Below, in pieces: positions 8,668 through 17,301 of a stretch of 64,000 nt of DNA. Positions within the stretch are counted from its first letter, which is position 1; every line of letters starts with the position of its first letter. Under the pieces are notes generated by a model. It had not been told where the DNA came from. It saw only the letters and a program-made list of their open reading frames with translations, and made no database searches. A program made the position numbers and the translations under genes. The stretch is from Candidatus Freyarchaeota archaeon. GTDB taxonomy: Archaea > Asgardarchaeota > Jordiarchaeia > Jordiarchaeales > Jordiarchaeaceae. The stretch is taken from assembly GCA_030587365.1 (NCBI GenBank), contig JAUQZE010000022.1:124001-188000 (forward strand), read 5' to 3'.

Positions 8668-9836
8668 TTCTCTACCATCCAGTAGAACGTCGGATCTTTT
8701 TTCCACTCCTCCTTGGGTCGGAAGATTCGTGCCCAGGAGGGGTGCATTATTTTCCATTCACTCATTATTCGTGGAAACCATTTTTTCTTGGTTTCATCAT
8801 TTACGCCTAGTTTGAATTTGTTTGTTATTCCTGCGAGGTCGGTGAAAGTGAAAAGGTATGTTGTGAAAACCTCTGCCCCTGAGAGAACCTTCATATCCTC
8901 GGGCCACTCCGCAAATTTAAGGTAGAGCTCCGTTTGAGCATCTTGTGCGAACTGGTTTAAGGCATCAAGAATATCCATTTCTACTGGTTCTATCTTGTTG
9001 CCTTTACGAGTAAACATTGCAACTTTTCGGATGTTATTCGTATAGTCTTCGGGTTTGATGAACATTGTTCCGTAATCTGTGAAATCAACCGATTCTATTC
9101 CCTTGAGGGTTAACGCAATGGAGATGTTCGGTAACGGAGACTTTGCTTCCAGGTTTCCCCATTCGAATTTAAGGTTGGTTCCATCCCACAGGGGGGAGAA
9201 CTCTCGGAATACGAGTATCTCGTCGTCACCTATCTTGTATGGTCCCATCTCGTGTATGGAAGCTCTACACTCGCAATAGTAGAGGAACTCCGTCAGTTGT
9301 AGCTGGGCCATAGTTCTTTTTAATTTGGAAACCTTGTCTTTATCCAGCTCCACAAGATTTTCCTTTACCATATTCAGTATGGAACCCGGCAGTATGGGGA
9401 TTCTGAAACCGTTATCATCAGCGAATAGAAATCCATCATAGTATGCACTGGCCATTCTCTGCCAGAAATCGAGTATGAAGTTAACCTCCTTCCTCCTCTC
9501 CTCCGGCTCATTCTCAGGTCCTCCCAGATCATAGAGTGTCTGCATTCTTCCCAGCATGTACAATCCTATAAAAGCCCACATGCCCAGAGCGTTTGGTATC
9601 ATTGCCAGGGTCTTGCATTTCCTTCCTATTTCGGCGGGGTCGATGTGCTTGGCTAGCTCCTTCATAATCTTGTACTGGTATCCGTTGTAAAGCTGGAAAC
9701 AAGCCAAACCATTATAGGCGGTCACGTTAAACAGCTTTGATTCCACAAGCGTTCTTTCTGATAGAAGTCTGGTTGAAACGTCACTAACTTTACTTATTAG
9801 CTGGTTAACTCTATCAATATTGAGATCGCTCAACAC
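8664..9836 (-). CDS. Unrecognised ~390 aa protein, orphan family A (copy 2)
   Basis: Paralog of the protein at 5111, sharing ESKLFNVTAY, the MGPYKI block, LEAKSPLPNIS and the RIFRPKEEWKKDP end. No known domain is recognised, and it has no signal peptide or clear membrane segment. The frame extends to a TTG at 9851, but a GGAGGG site lies inside that extension, seven bases before the GTG at 9836, so the start is placed there. The following TTG is also possible. Its stop overlaps the ATG of the lipocalin-like gene (ATGA), so the two are very likely co-translated and may act together. It diverges from radical SAM copy 4 at 10016. Confidence 0.75.
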   Translation of the reverse strand: MLSDLNIDRVNQLISKVSDVSTRLLSERTLVESKLFNVTAYNGLACFQLYNGYQYKIMKELAKHIDPAEIGRKCKTLAMIPNALGMWAFIGLYMLGRMQTLYDLGGPENEPEERRKEVNFILDFWQRMASAYYDGFLFADDNGFRIPILPGSILNMVKENLVELDKDKVSKLKRTMAQLQLTEFLYYCECRASIHEMGPYKIGDDEILVFREFSPLWDGTNLKFEWGNLEAKSPLPNISIALTLKGIESVDFTDYGTMFIKPEDYTNNIRKVAMFTRKGNKIEPVEMDILDALNQFAQDAQTELYLKFAEWPEDMKVLSGAEVFTTYLFTFTDLAGITNKFKLGVNDETKKKWFPRIMSEWKIMHPSWARIFRPKEEWKKDPTFYWMVEK

Positions 9837-9895
9837 AGAAAAACCCTCCAAAAATGATGTATTTCTGATATTTTTTATTAATTGGTTATAGTCAT

Positions 9896-9912
9896 TTATA
9901 AATTAATTGGAA
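9896..9912 (-). promoter_or_regulatory. Shared TATA-type promoter element (copy 2)
   Basis: Reverse strand TTCCAATTAATTTATAA, identical over 17 bases to 6807-6823. It lies about 60 bases before the chosen start of the orphan-family gene, in the short divergent spacer facing radical SAM copy 4. Confidence 0.5.
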
Positions 9913-10015
9913 AGATTTTTTAAACACCATTTTGGTTCAATGAGTGATTTTGTGATAGAATCAGTGCGAATAAGCTGGATAATGCTTAAGTACTGGGTTT
10001 AAGGGTTGTAGAACT

Positions 10016-11614
10016 ATGCCAAGCAGAACCCTTCTCATAAATGCGCCGTATCCTTTCTCTGAGTGTCCCACAATTCCCCTGGGGCTTACTTATCTCGCCG
10101 CAGTTCTTGGGGATGGAGGATTCGAAGTGGATATACTAGACATGGTGGTCTACAAATTCTCCAGAGAAAAGATTATTGACAAAATTAGGGAGTACAAACC
10201 GGATATTGTGGGAGCTGGTTCTGTTACAATGAATTATCCTCACGCTAAACGTATACTCCAAATCGCCAAGGCTGAGGGAGCTACAACAATTATCGGGGGT
10301 CCGCACGCCACCTTTGCGGATAAACTGGTTCTAACTGAAGCCCCGTGGATTGATATGATAGTGAGGAGAGAGGGGGAGTACACGCTTCTAGACATTGTTA
10401 AGGGTAGGGAGCTTAAGGATATCCGGGGTGTAACTTATAGAGAGGATGGGGAGATAATTAGAAATCCGGATAGAGAATTGCTGATGAATTTGGACGAGCT
10501 GCCCTTTCCCGCCCGACATTTGATTCCCTTATCCAAGTACCTTGCCTATAAAACCGGTTGCAGCATGGTTACGGGTAGGGGTTGCCCTAACAGGTGTATT
10601 TTCTGTGTGGGCCCCAAAATGACTAGTAGAAAGATGAGGTTCCGTGACCCTAAAATCTGTGTGGATGAGATGGAGGAGATTCTGGATTATGGTTTCGATG
10701 AAATAATTGTGGAAGACGACACCTTCACCGTCAATAAGAAACACGTTTTTGCAATCTGTGACGAGATTATTAGCCGAGGGCTGAAGTTTAAGTGGAGTGC
10801 CAATGCGCGTGTCAATACCGTTACCAAAGAGATGATTGAGAAAATGTACGAAGCAGGATGCATATTCATACAGTACGGTGTTGAAAGCGGAAACTCGAAG
10901 ATTCTTAAAACGTGCAAAAAGGGGATAACTCTGGAGCAGGTACGCGAAGCGGTGAAAATCGCGAAAGAGGTGGGCATAGGAGTTCTCTCATCTTTCATAA
11001 TAGGATTACCGGGAGAAACAGAAGAAACGATAAAAGAAACTATGGAGTTCGCCCAGAGTCTGGGAACCTACTACGGCTACCACGTCTTAGCACCATTCCC
11101 CGGAACAGAGGTCAGAGAACGGGCGGACGAATATAGAGTAAAAATCCTCACGGACAACTGGTTGAGATACGATGCCAACAGAGCGGTGACCGAAACAGAG
11201 GGAGCCTCAGCAGAGTACGTGAACAAAGTTGTAAGGGACTTCTACAAGGGTGTAACGGAATACGTAAAAAACCAAGTTAAAGCCGAAAAAGCGGGAAAAG
11301 CAAGCGAAGCAGACCGTAAAGACGTAGCAATCAGAAGGAGGAGAGCCTTAGCCTGGCACCTTCTAAAGAATGATTTAATAGAGAACTATGGCAAATTCAA
11401 AGACGGGGAAAAAAGCCCCATACAAAAACTTGCAGACAACCTATACACTTTCAGGGGAATAAAAAACAATTTCACAAAAGAATACATCGATAACGAGATT
11501 AGCGAAATGGTTAAACAGAACCTACTCACTTGCACGAAAAATAACGGGATTATCTTATGGGAATGGAAAATGCCAGAAAAACCTAATAGAGTAAGCACGG
11601 TAAAAAAGGTCTAG
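10016..11614 (+). CDS. B12-binding-type radical SAM protein, copy 4
   Basis: Seen: 532 residues starting MPSRTLLINAPYPFSECPTI. The N-terminal cobalamin-type domain has IIGGPHATF, where the other copies have GGCH, and VRREGEY. The cluster motif is TGRGCPNRCIFC (CX3CX2C), and the C-terminal extension has the WHLLKNDLIENYG block. It is the most separate of the four copies, lying beyond the reverse-strand block and divergent from the orphan-family/lipocalin pair. Separate placement and lower similarity argue for a distinct step of the same pathway. Function beyond radical SAM chemistry cannot be assigned. Confidence 0.9.
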   Translation: MPSRTLLINAPYPFSECPTIPLGLTYLAAVLGDGGFEVDILDMVVYKFSREKIIDKIREYKPDIVGAGSVTMNYPHAKRILQIAKAEGATTIIGGPHATFADKLVLTEAPWIDMIVRREGEYTLLDIVKGRELKDIRGVTYREDGEIIRNPDRELLMNLDELPFPARHLIPLSKYLAYKTGCSMVTGRGCPNRCIFCVGPKMTSRKMRFRDPKICVDEMEEILDYGFDEIIVEDDTFTVNKKHVFAICDEIISRGLKFKWSANARVNTVTKEMIEKMYEAGCIFIQYGVESGNSKILKTCKKGITLEQVREAVKIAKEVGIGVLSSFIIGLPGETEETIKETMEFAQSLGTYYGYHVLAPFPGTEVRERADEYRVKILTDNWLRYDANRAVTETEGASAEYVNKVVRDFYKGVTEYVKNQVKAEKAGKASEADRKDVAIRRRRALAWHLLKNDLIENYGKFKDGEKSPIQKLADNLYTFRGIKNNFTKEYIDNEISEMVKQNLLTCTKNNGIILWEWKMPEKPNRVSTVKKV

Positions 11615-11748
11615 CATTTTTTAAAAATAATTAAGCTATGTTTCTGCAAATGGGAACAAAAAATTCGAAAAGTTCTTATTCACAAAATAAAGTAGAATAT
11701 ACTAAAAAGTATTACAACTTATTCTTTTTCGAAAAAGGGGAAAGGAAA

Positions 11749-12408
11749 ATGCAAGATAACGGGCTGCTTCACGTAATAAATCAACTGTCTGACAAAAATG
11801 GAAAAATCCGTGAAAGAGCAGCCGAAACTCTCGGCAGATACGCTGAGGGAGAAATCGTTGATGATAGGGCACTTGCACCACTAATAGCACTTCTAGACGA
11901 TACAAACCGCAGAGTTAGGAGAACAGCGGCATACGCACTCGGAAGATACGCGGAACAAGGATTATTTAAAAAAGAGGCTCTAGACAAGCTGATCACACTA
12001 ATGTATGACAAAAGGATAGATGTTCGCCAAAACGTCACATTCGCCCTATTAATGTACTCCTACCAAAACTTAATGGATGAAAAGGCCCTCAAACCATTAA
12101 TAAGAATGTTGGGAGAATCAGATTACCTAGCCAGCGGAGAAGCCGCCTACACACTAGCCGAATACGCGGAACGAGGAATAGTAGATGAAACAGCAATTAA
12201 ACCCCTAATCAAACTTCTCGAATCCAGCGACAAACTCACCAGAGCCAACGCAGCCTACGCCATAGCAAAATACGCTGAGCAGGGAATAGTAAACCAAAAA
12301 GCAGTAAAAATTCTCACCAAGCTTCTGGAAGACAAAGAATACAAAGTCCGCGAAAACGCCACAATGGCAATCAAAGAATACTCGAAACAAGGAATCTCCA
12401 CAGGTTAA
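11749..12408 (+). CDS. HEAT-repeat (PBS-lyase-type) protein
   Basis: Seen: about 219 residues made of five or six helical repeats of ~38 residues with the pattern PLI-LL-D----VR--AAYALG-YAE. The unit is typical of PBS-lyase HEAT-like repeats. The open frame extends to 11638, but the ATG at 11749 follows a GGGGAAAGGA ribosome site and begins where the repeat fold starts. Such solenoids are protein-binding scaffolds, and some assist cofactor or lipid attachment. It follows radical SAM copy 4 on the same strand by about 130 bases and could belong to the cluster or only adjoin it. Confidence 0.8.
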   Translation: MQDNGLLHVINQLSDKNGKIRERAAETLGRYAEGEIVDDRALAPLIALLDDTNRRVRRTAAYALGRYAEQGLFKKEALDKLITLMYDKRIDVRQNVTFALLMYSYQNLMDEKALKPLIRMLGESDYLASGEAAYTLAEYAERGIVDETAIKPLIKLLESSDKLTRANAAYAIAKYAEQGIVNQKAVKILTKLLEDKEYKVRENATMAIKEYSKQGISTG

Positions 12409-12603
12409 CAGGAAAGTGCAAACTTAAGGGATTACGACTTGTTAAGCCGAGTGTCTTGAAAAAAGTAAAATAAAAGTTAACTAAATATCTATAACTTATT
12501 TTATATTAATAAGAAAAATAAAATTTTTATCATATAAAAGAGAAAACTTTATTATCAAGAAAAATTAAAAACATAATCAAAACTATGAAGGAGGAAAGAG
12601 AGA

Positions 12604-15114
12604 CTGCAAAGGAAAAAAATCTTAGGAGTTACTTTAGCCGCTCTCTTTATCACTCTTCTAGTAGTTACCGGATACGGCTTAGCCACAAGCGGAGCTAATG
12701 GTTATTCAGGTATCCTTGCTTTTCCGGCGAATTCCGCTCAGGGGACTCAAATCAAGTCGGGTGGAGAGACCGTAACGATCATCAGAGACATATACGGTAT
12801 TCCCCACATCAACGCGAGTACCCAGCAGGGTGCCTTCTTCGGTCACGGCCACGCTCAGGCCGAGGACGGAATCGAACTACTAATGTTAAACCTTCTCACC
12901 GCTACAGGCACCCTATCTAAAACTTTTGGACCCTACGCGAAAAATAACACTTTGGAGCCGGGTTACAAGTTTAAAGTCCAAACCCTTTCAAACGGTGAGT
13001 GTGACGGGCTGATAAGGCAGTCAAAGATAGCTGTGAGCGACTCGGATTACATGAAGATAAATGAAACCATGAGAGAAATAATGATTGAACCGTTTGCCGC
13101 AGGAATTAACTATTATATCTACACACACTGGAATACACTACCCTCATGGATAAAGGAAAACGCCCCAATAAAAGGAACACACATAGCCTCAATGGGGGCA
13201 CTCATAAACTTTCTATTCTCAAACGAAGTAATTAGCGACTGGTTAGACGCAGCGGATGAAATTAAAAAAATAGGAGTTATGTCATACCTTGACAAGTACC
13301 AGAGTGCGAGTGGACCCCATACACTCTCCATGGACACTCTTTCCGATTCAGATAAGGGAAGTAACGAGTGGACAGTCTATGGTACTCTTTCAGACACAAC
13401 ATATCCCATGTTAGGTACTAATCCTCACCTAGAATGGGATGGAGTAACACAATGGCATATGGCACACCTAATGGCTCCCGCCCAAGGTACACTGCCTCCA
13501 CTAAATATTTACGGGGTCATATTCTATGGACTGCCTTTCATAGGAATAGGGCACAACGATTACCTTTCTTGGATGTCGACGGTAAATCAGCCAGACCTTG
13601 GCGATGTATGGATAGAGCAACTTAGTACGGACAACACCATGTACAAATACAAGGGGATGTGGGTTCCTCTAAGGCAAGAAACCATTAATTTACCGATAAA
13701 GGTTCCTGGCATCGGTATAGTAATTAATATACCATTAACGACCTACTACACTCATCATGGAGTCCTATTAACTATTAACGCTACTGATCACTGGGCGTTA
13801 GCGGTGAACTATTCTTCGAGCCAGAACGTTATCGGTTTTGAACAGTTTTACTTAATGGATACTGCGCAAAACGTTAACCAGTTTAAGAACGCTTTGGCAA
13901 TGCTTGGAGTAGCGATGTTCAACTACATGGTAGCCAGCGTATACAATGAAACCTTCTATGTTTGGAACGCGATATGCCCGGTACGGAACGATATATACAA
14001 TTGGAGCGCAGCTGTACCGGGATGGGAGAGCAGCACCGACTGGGGAGGTCCTATACCCTTCGCCAGTTTACCGCAGCAAAATGGTTCAGATACGGGATGG
14101 ATGCAGAACTGCAACATTCCATGCTGGAATATCACTACACAGCCAAACGACATAACCATAGCTAACGACACAAAGCCATTCCCACGGTATCTAGTAAACT
14201 GGTATAATTACACTTCAGGTGCATACGTGGGGATGAGTAACCACACCAGAGGATACAACATGTTCAAAATATTAGAAGGAACCACCTCAGTCAGTATTAA
14301 TGATATGCTGGGGATTATGACTAACAGTTCGGTTTATTATCTAGCAACCGATTACATAGACCTGCTGCCTGATAGTGTCCCCGGTCCAGAAAATGTGAAT
14401 CTTAGCGCTGCGATAACTGATCTAAAAGGCTGGAATAAATACGCTACTAATCAAACAGCTATGACCATATTCCAACTCTGGACTCAGAATACGGATGTCC
14501 CAGATGACCAGTCTCATGCTGTTAGTACTTTAAACGATACCGTCAACTATATGTTGGCAACATATGGAAATGTTAGTGTCTACTGGGGCAATGTGCATAT
14601 TGTTGTTAGAGGGGATTCTATAGTTGGCTTAAATGGGACTGGCGGTGAACCTTACGGTTGCCTAAATCCTCACGACGGACTATTTGATGAGGTTACTGGA
14701 TATTGGTACTGTGCTGGTGGATCATCATTTATGATGGTTACGAACCTAGAACTCGACAACGTTACGTCTTGGAGCTGTTTGCCCTACGGAAATACCAATG
14801 ATCCAAATTCCACACACTTCGACGACTTGCTGAAGGACTGGTATAGTAAGGATCTGCTTCATCCAGACTTTTTCTATATGAGTGACATCCTTGCCAACAA
14901 TGAGTCAATCTATAATGTTTCGGTGTATTCTCTTGACGAGACGTTTGGATGGTTCCAGCTTCTTCTTTTGTTGCCATTAATTCCAAGTTTTGTCATACTC
15001 ACAGAGACGTATCTTGCGCAGAAGGCTAGCACACATTTGATACTCCTTGGAATCGGGGGTGTTATTTTAATAGTGGCGGTGGCGGCTTTAGTAATTGCCT
15101 CTAGAAGACCGTGA
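12604..15114 (+). CDS. Penicillin-acylase-family (Ntn hydrolase) membrane-anchored protein, probable CTG start
   Basis: Seen: an 836-residue reading. The first in-frame ATG (12883) would remove both the signal peptide and the family N-terminal motif RDIYGIPHINA. In-frame translation upstream gives a Lys/Arg-rich then hydrophobic leader (RKKILGVTLAALFITLLVV), and a stop at 12586 limits the start. The only sensible initiator is CTG at 12604, nine bases after GGAGG. The maturation site is GSNEW, with S253 as the expected N-terminal nucleophile of the beta chain, followed by GTNPHLEWDG. A C-terminal membrane helix ends in ASRRP. Family members hydrolyse N-acyl bonds such as beta-lactam side chains, acyl-homoserine lactones or lipid amides. 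The protein is probably outside the membrane; the substrate is unknown. Confidence 0.85.
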   Translation: MQRKKILGVTLAALFITLLVVTGYGLATSGANGYSGILAFPANSAQGTQIKSGGETVTIIRDIYGIPHINASTQQGAFFGHGHAQAEDGIELLMLNLLTATGTLSKTFGPYAKNNTLEPGYKFKVQTLSNGECDGLIRQSKIAVSDSDYMKINETMREIMIEPFAAGINYYIYTHWNTLPSWIKENAPIKGTHIASMGALINFLFSNEVISDWLDAADEIKKIGVMSYLDKYQSASGPHTLSMDTLSDSDKGSNEWTVYGTLSDTTYPMLGTNPHLEWDGVTQWHMAHLMAPAQGTLPPLNIYGVIFYGLPFIGIGHNDYLSWMSTVNQPDLGDVWIEQLSTDNTMYKYKGMWVPLRQETINLPIKVPGIGIVINIPLTTYYTHHGVLLTINATDHWALAVNYSSSQNVIGFEQFYLMDTAQNVNQFKNALAMLGVAMFNYMVASVYNETFYVWNAICPVRNDIYNWSAAVPGWESSTDWGGPIPFASLPQQNGSDTGWMQNCNIPCWNITTQPNDITIANDTKPFPRYLVNWYNYTSGAYVGMSNHTRGYNMFKILEGTTSVSINDMLGIMTNSSVYYLATDYIDLLPDSVPGPENVNLSAAITDLKGWNKYATNQTAMTIFQLWTQNTDVPDDQSHAVSTLNDTVNYMLATYGNVSVYWGNVHIVVRGDSIVGLNGTGGEPYGCLNPHDGLFDEVTGYWYCAGGSSFMMVTNLELDNVTSWSCLPYGNTNDPNSTHFDDLLKDWYSKDLLHPDFFYMSDILANNESIYNVSVYSLDETFGWFQLLLLLPLIPSFVILTETYLAQKASTHLILLGIGGVILIVAVAALVIASRRP

Positions 15115-15156
15115 TTTATCCCAAGAAAGAAATACCAGAGTAATTCCCTGAAAAGA

Positions 15157-15187
15157 GAAGGTTTAGTAAACCTTCCCCTATTTTTTA
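15157..15187 (+). terminator. Hairpin plus T-run terminator
   Basis: GAAGGTTTA-G-TAAACCTTC is a perfect inverted repeat with 9-bp arms. It is followed by CCCTATTTTTT, 43 bases after the acylase stop codon. Confidence 0.6.
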
Positions 15188-15353
15188 ATAATTAATAATT
15201 CTTTGCATCTAGTTTTTGAAAGTGGGATCGTTATATGTCTAAGATAGATGAGAAGTTAATTTTTGAGTTCTGATTGAGGACTTGCTTCTTAGAAAGTGGC
15301 ATTTATAATTAATGGTGTTATTGGTAGTCGAAAAACGTGAAGAAAAAAGATAG

Positions 15354-16163
15354 TTAGTAGGTGGTTTGGTCTGTTCTGATTTTTGGGGGGTTTTGTATTA
15401 GTTCTGGTTTTTTCTCTGTAGCTTTGTTTATGGCGTCTTGTACGGCTCCTCGGATGGCGTATCCTCCCACATGGAGTATTGTGTCGCCCAGTGTTTTGTC
15501 TACCTGCATGCTGGCTGTGCAGGGGTAGGCGTGGTGTGCTTCTGAGATTCTTTCATTAATACCGTTTGTGCTTCTCTTTTCTATCTGTCTCATAACGTAC
15601 CAGGTGCTTCCGCATGGTGCGCTTCTAATCACCTTTGTTTGTGTGATAGTGTCATTGTTTACTGTGACTTCGACTATGGGTTTGCCGACTTTGTATCTCT
15701 TGATAAATTCATCGATGATGGTGTTGTGTCCGCTCTCTTCCAGAGTGCAGAAGGGTTTGGGAAAGGCGTGTGCTACGCCCATTCTGTTCAGTTCTTCTTC
15801 GACCTGTTTCTGTAGGCCTGGGGGACACCAGTTGGAGTCTTCTAGTGGTACTATTACGCCCTTGGCTTGCGTTTTTTCCACTAAAACGGGTATGCTTGCT
15901 AGTAAGTCTTTGTGGAGGCCTACCGCGATTATTATGTCGCATTTGGGAGGATTTTTGGGAAAGTATTTTTCGGGTTCTTCTATGAAGGTTGGTAAATTGT
16001 TGGGTGTTCTGTCTGCTCCGACTATGTCACTGGCGAAGGACCCGTATTCCAGGCGGCAGTTTCCACAAGTGTCTGCGCAGGAGGTGCAGAAGGTTGAAAA
16101 ATTCATCAGGTTTCCTATAACCCGCTCCCCGAAATCATCCCCGTAAATAATGTACAGGCGCAT
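15354..16163 (-). CDS. DUF166 family protein
   Basis: Seen: about 269 residues starting MRLYIIYGDDFGERVIGNL. A cysteine group CTSCADTCGNCRLEYG near the N-terminus could ligate a metal or Fe-S cluster. Then come DIIIAVGLHKDLL, VPLEDSNWCPPGLQ and a C-terminal APCGSTWYV-RQ segment. This matches the archaeal DUF166 family, which is sometimes labelled thymidylate-synthase-like without good support. The frame opens at 16202, but the ATG at 16163 follows a GGAGG site by six bases and fits the family N-terminus. It is monocistronic, with the Lrp-type regulator divergent 200 bases away. Biochemical role unknown. Confidence 0.75.
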   Translation of the reverse strand: MRLYIIYGDDFGERVIGNLMNFSTFCTSCADTCGNCRLEYGSFASDIVGADRTPNNLPTFIEEPEKYFPKNPPKCDIIIAVGLHKDLLASIPVLVEKTQAKGVIVPLEDSNWCPPGLQKQVEEELNRMGVAHAFPKPFCTLEESGHNTIIDEFIKRYKVGKPIVEVTVNNDTITQTKVIRSAPCGSTWYVMRQIEKRSTNGINERISEAHHAYPCTASMQVDKTLGDTILHVGGYAIRGAVQDAINKATEKKPELIQNPPKIRTDQTTY

Positions 16164-16371
16164 GAACATCCTCCTACCTTTAACCTTCATTTTAATGCGC
16201 ATAATAATTGTTTATTTTTAAATATTAACTGGGCTTTGATTTTGCCCACTTATAGTATTAAGAAATAATTAATAAAAATTCCTATAATAGTTTATCGTCT
16301 ATTAACCATTTTCATCTATAAACTATAAAGACTTAAATAGCTCCGCGCTATAACCTCTAGGTAGTATATGA

Positions 16372-16959
16372 GTGGTGGAAATGGCGGAGCACAATCTTAA
16401 ACTGGACGATAAGGACCGTGAAATATTAACGCTTCTAAGCGAAGACCCCGAGATTTCCCAGGAAAAAATTGCAAAAACCATTAACCTATCCCAACCCTCA
16501 GTGGCAGTGAGGTTAAAAAAACTGAGGGAAATGGGAGCCTTCAGCAAAGTTTGTGGAATAAATCCCCTAAAGATGGGGCTCCACCTCGCCAAGGTCGAAG
16601 TCTCCACCAACAATATCACCAATATATTGAAAATGTTCAAAAACTGCCCATACTTCCTCAACGCATTCACGGTATCCGGAAAGAGTAACCTCTGCCTACT
16701 ATTCGTAGGTGAAGACATAGCAACTCTAGAGTCAATAGTTGAAGGCCACCTAAGACCACTAGAAGAAGTCAAAGAAATCGAATTCAACATCATAATCTCA
16801 GCGGCAAACGACCTAACCATGCCCTTCCAAATGAAAATAAAACCAGCCGACAAACAACCCTGCGGAATCGACGTCCAATGCGTAGATTGCCCAAGCTACA
16901 GCGAAAACAAATGCCTCGGATGCCCCATCATCGGCCAATACAAAGGAAAACTGTGGTAA
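16372..16959 (+). CDS. Lrp/AsnC-family transcriptional regulator with Cys-rich tail
   Basis: Seen: an N-terminal winged HTH (LDDKDREILTLLSEDPEISQEKIAKTINLS---VAVRLKKLREMG), then an AsnC-type ligand-binding domain (HLAKVEVSTNN to FNIIISAAND). The C-terminal 30 residues are unusual: C164, C170, C173, C181 and C184 in an arrangement able to bind zinc or an Fe-S cluster. The start is GTG at 16372, and the ATG at 16381 is possible. It is divergent from DUF166 and upstream of the acyl-CoA dehydrogenase, so it may control one of them. A metal- or redox-sensing role for the tail is inference. Confidence 0.85.
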   Translation: MVEMAEHNLKLDDKDREILTLLSEDPEISQEKIAKTINLSQPSVAVRLKKLREMGAFSKVCGINPLKMGLHLAKVEVSTNNITNILKMFKNCPYFLNAFTVSGKSNLCLLFVGEDIATLESIVEGHLRPLEEVKEIEFNIIISAANDLTMPFQMKIKPADKQPCGIDVQCVDCPSYSENKCLGCPIIGQYKGKLW

Positions 16960-17301
16960 CTTACATACTCCCAACCCCGAAAGGTTAAAGGATTCCATAC
17001 TTCTATCATTGTGGTTTTAAGTGGGAAACATGTCACCGCTCGGATAACGGCTTCCATATCCCTCCCCAGACGAGAATGCTCTATTATTCTCTTTTCCCCC
17101 TTTTTGGTGTTTAAACTCAGCGCAATTAATCCCTAACCTTTTAAGGAATGGGGCATTCTTGATCAAATCTTTGTAATCGATATCCCAACAAAGAGTTGCA
17201 AAAAGTATTTGTATATCTTTTTACACAGTCATTTGATTATCTTTAAGTACGAGTTTCTTAATTATGATTATGAGGTTAAATTTTATTTTGGAGGTTTAAA
17301 T
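16960..17301. other. Intergenic region before the acyl-CoA dehydrogenase
   Basis: No coding pattern was seen. A TTTGTATAT stretch near 17209-17217 could be the TATA region for the downstream gene. The last bases hold the strong GGAGG site that sets its TTG start. Confidence 0.4.

Noticed and set aside
15568..16146. 192-codon forward frame opposite the DUF166 gene
   Set aside because: Shadow frame. The DUF166 motifs, cysteines and ribosome site are all on the reverse strand.
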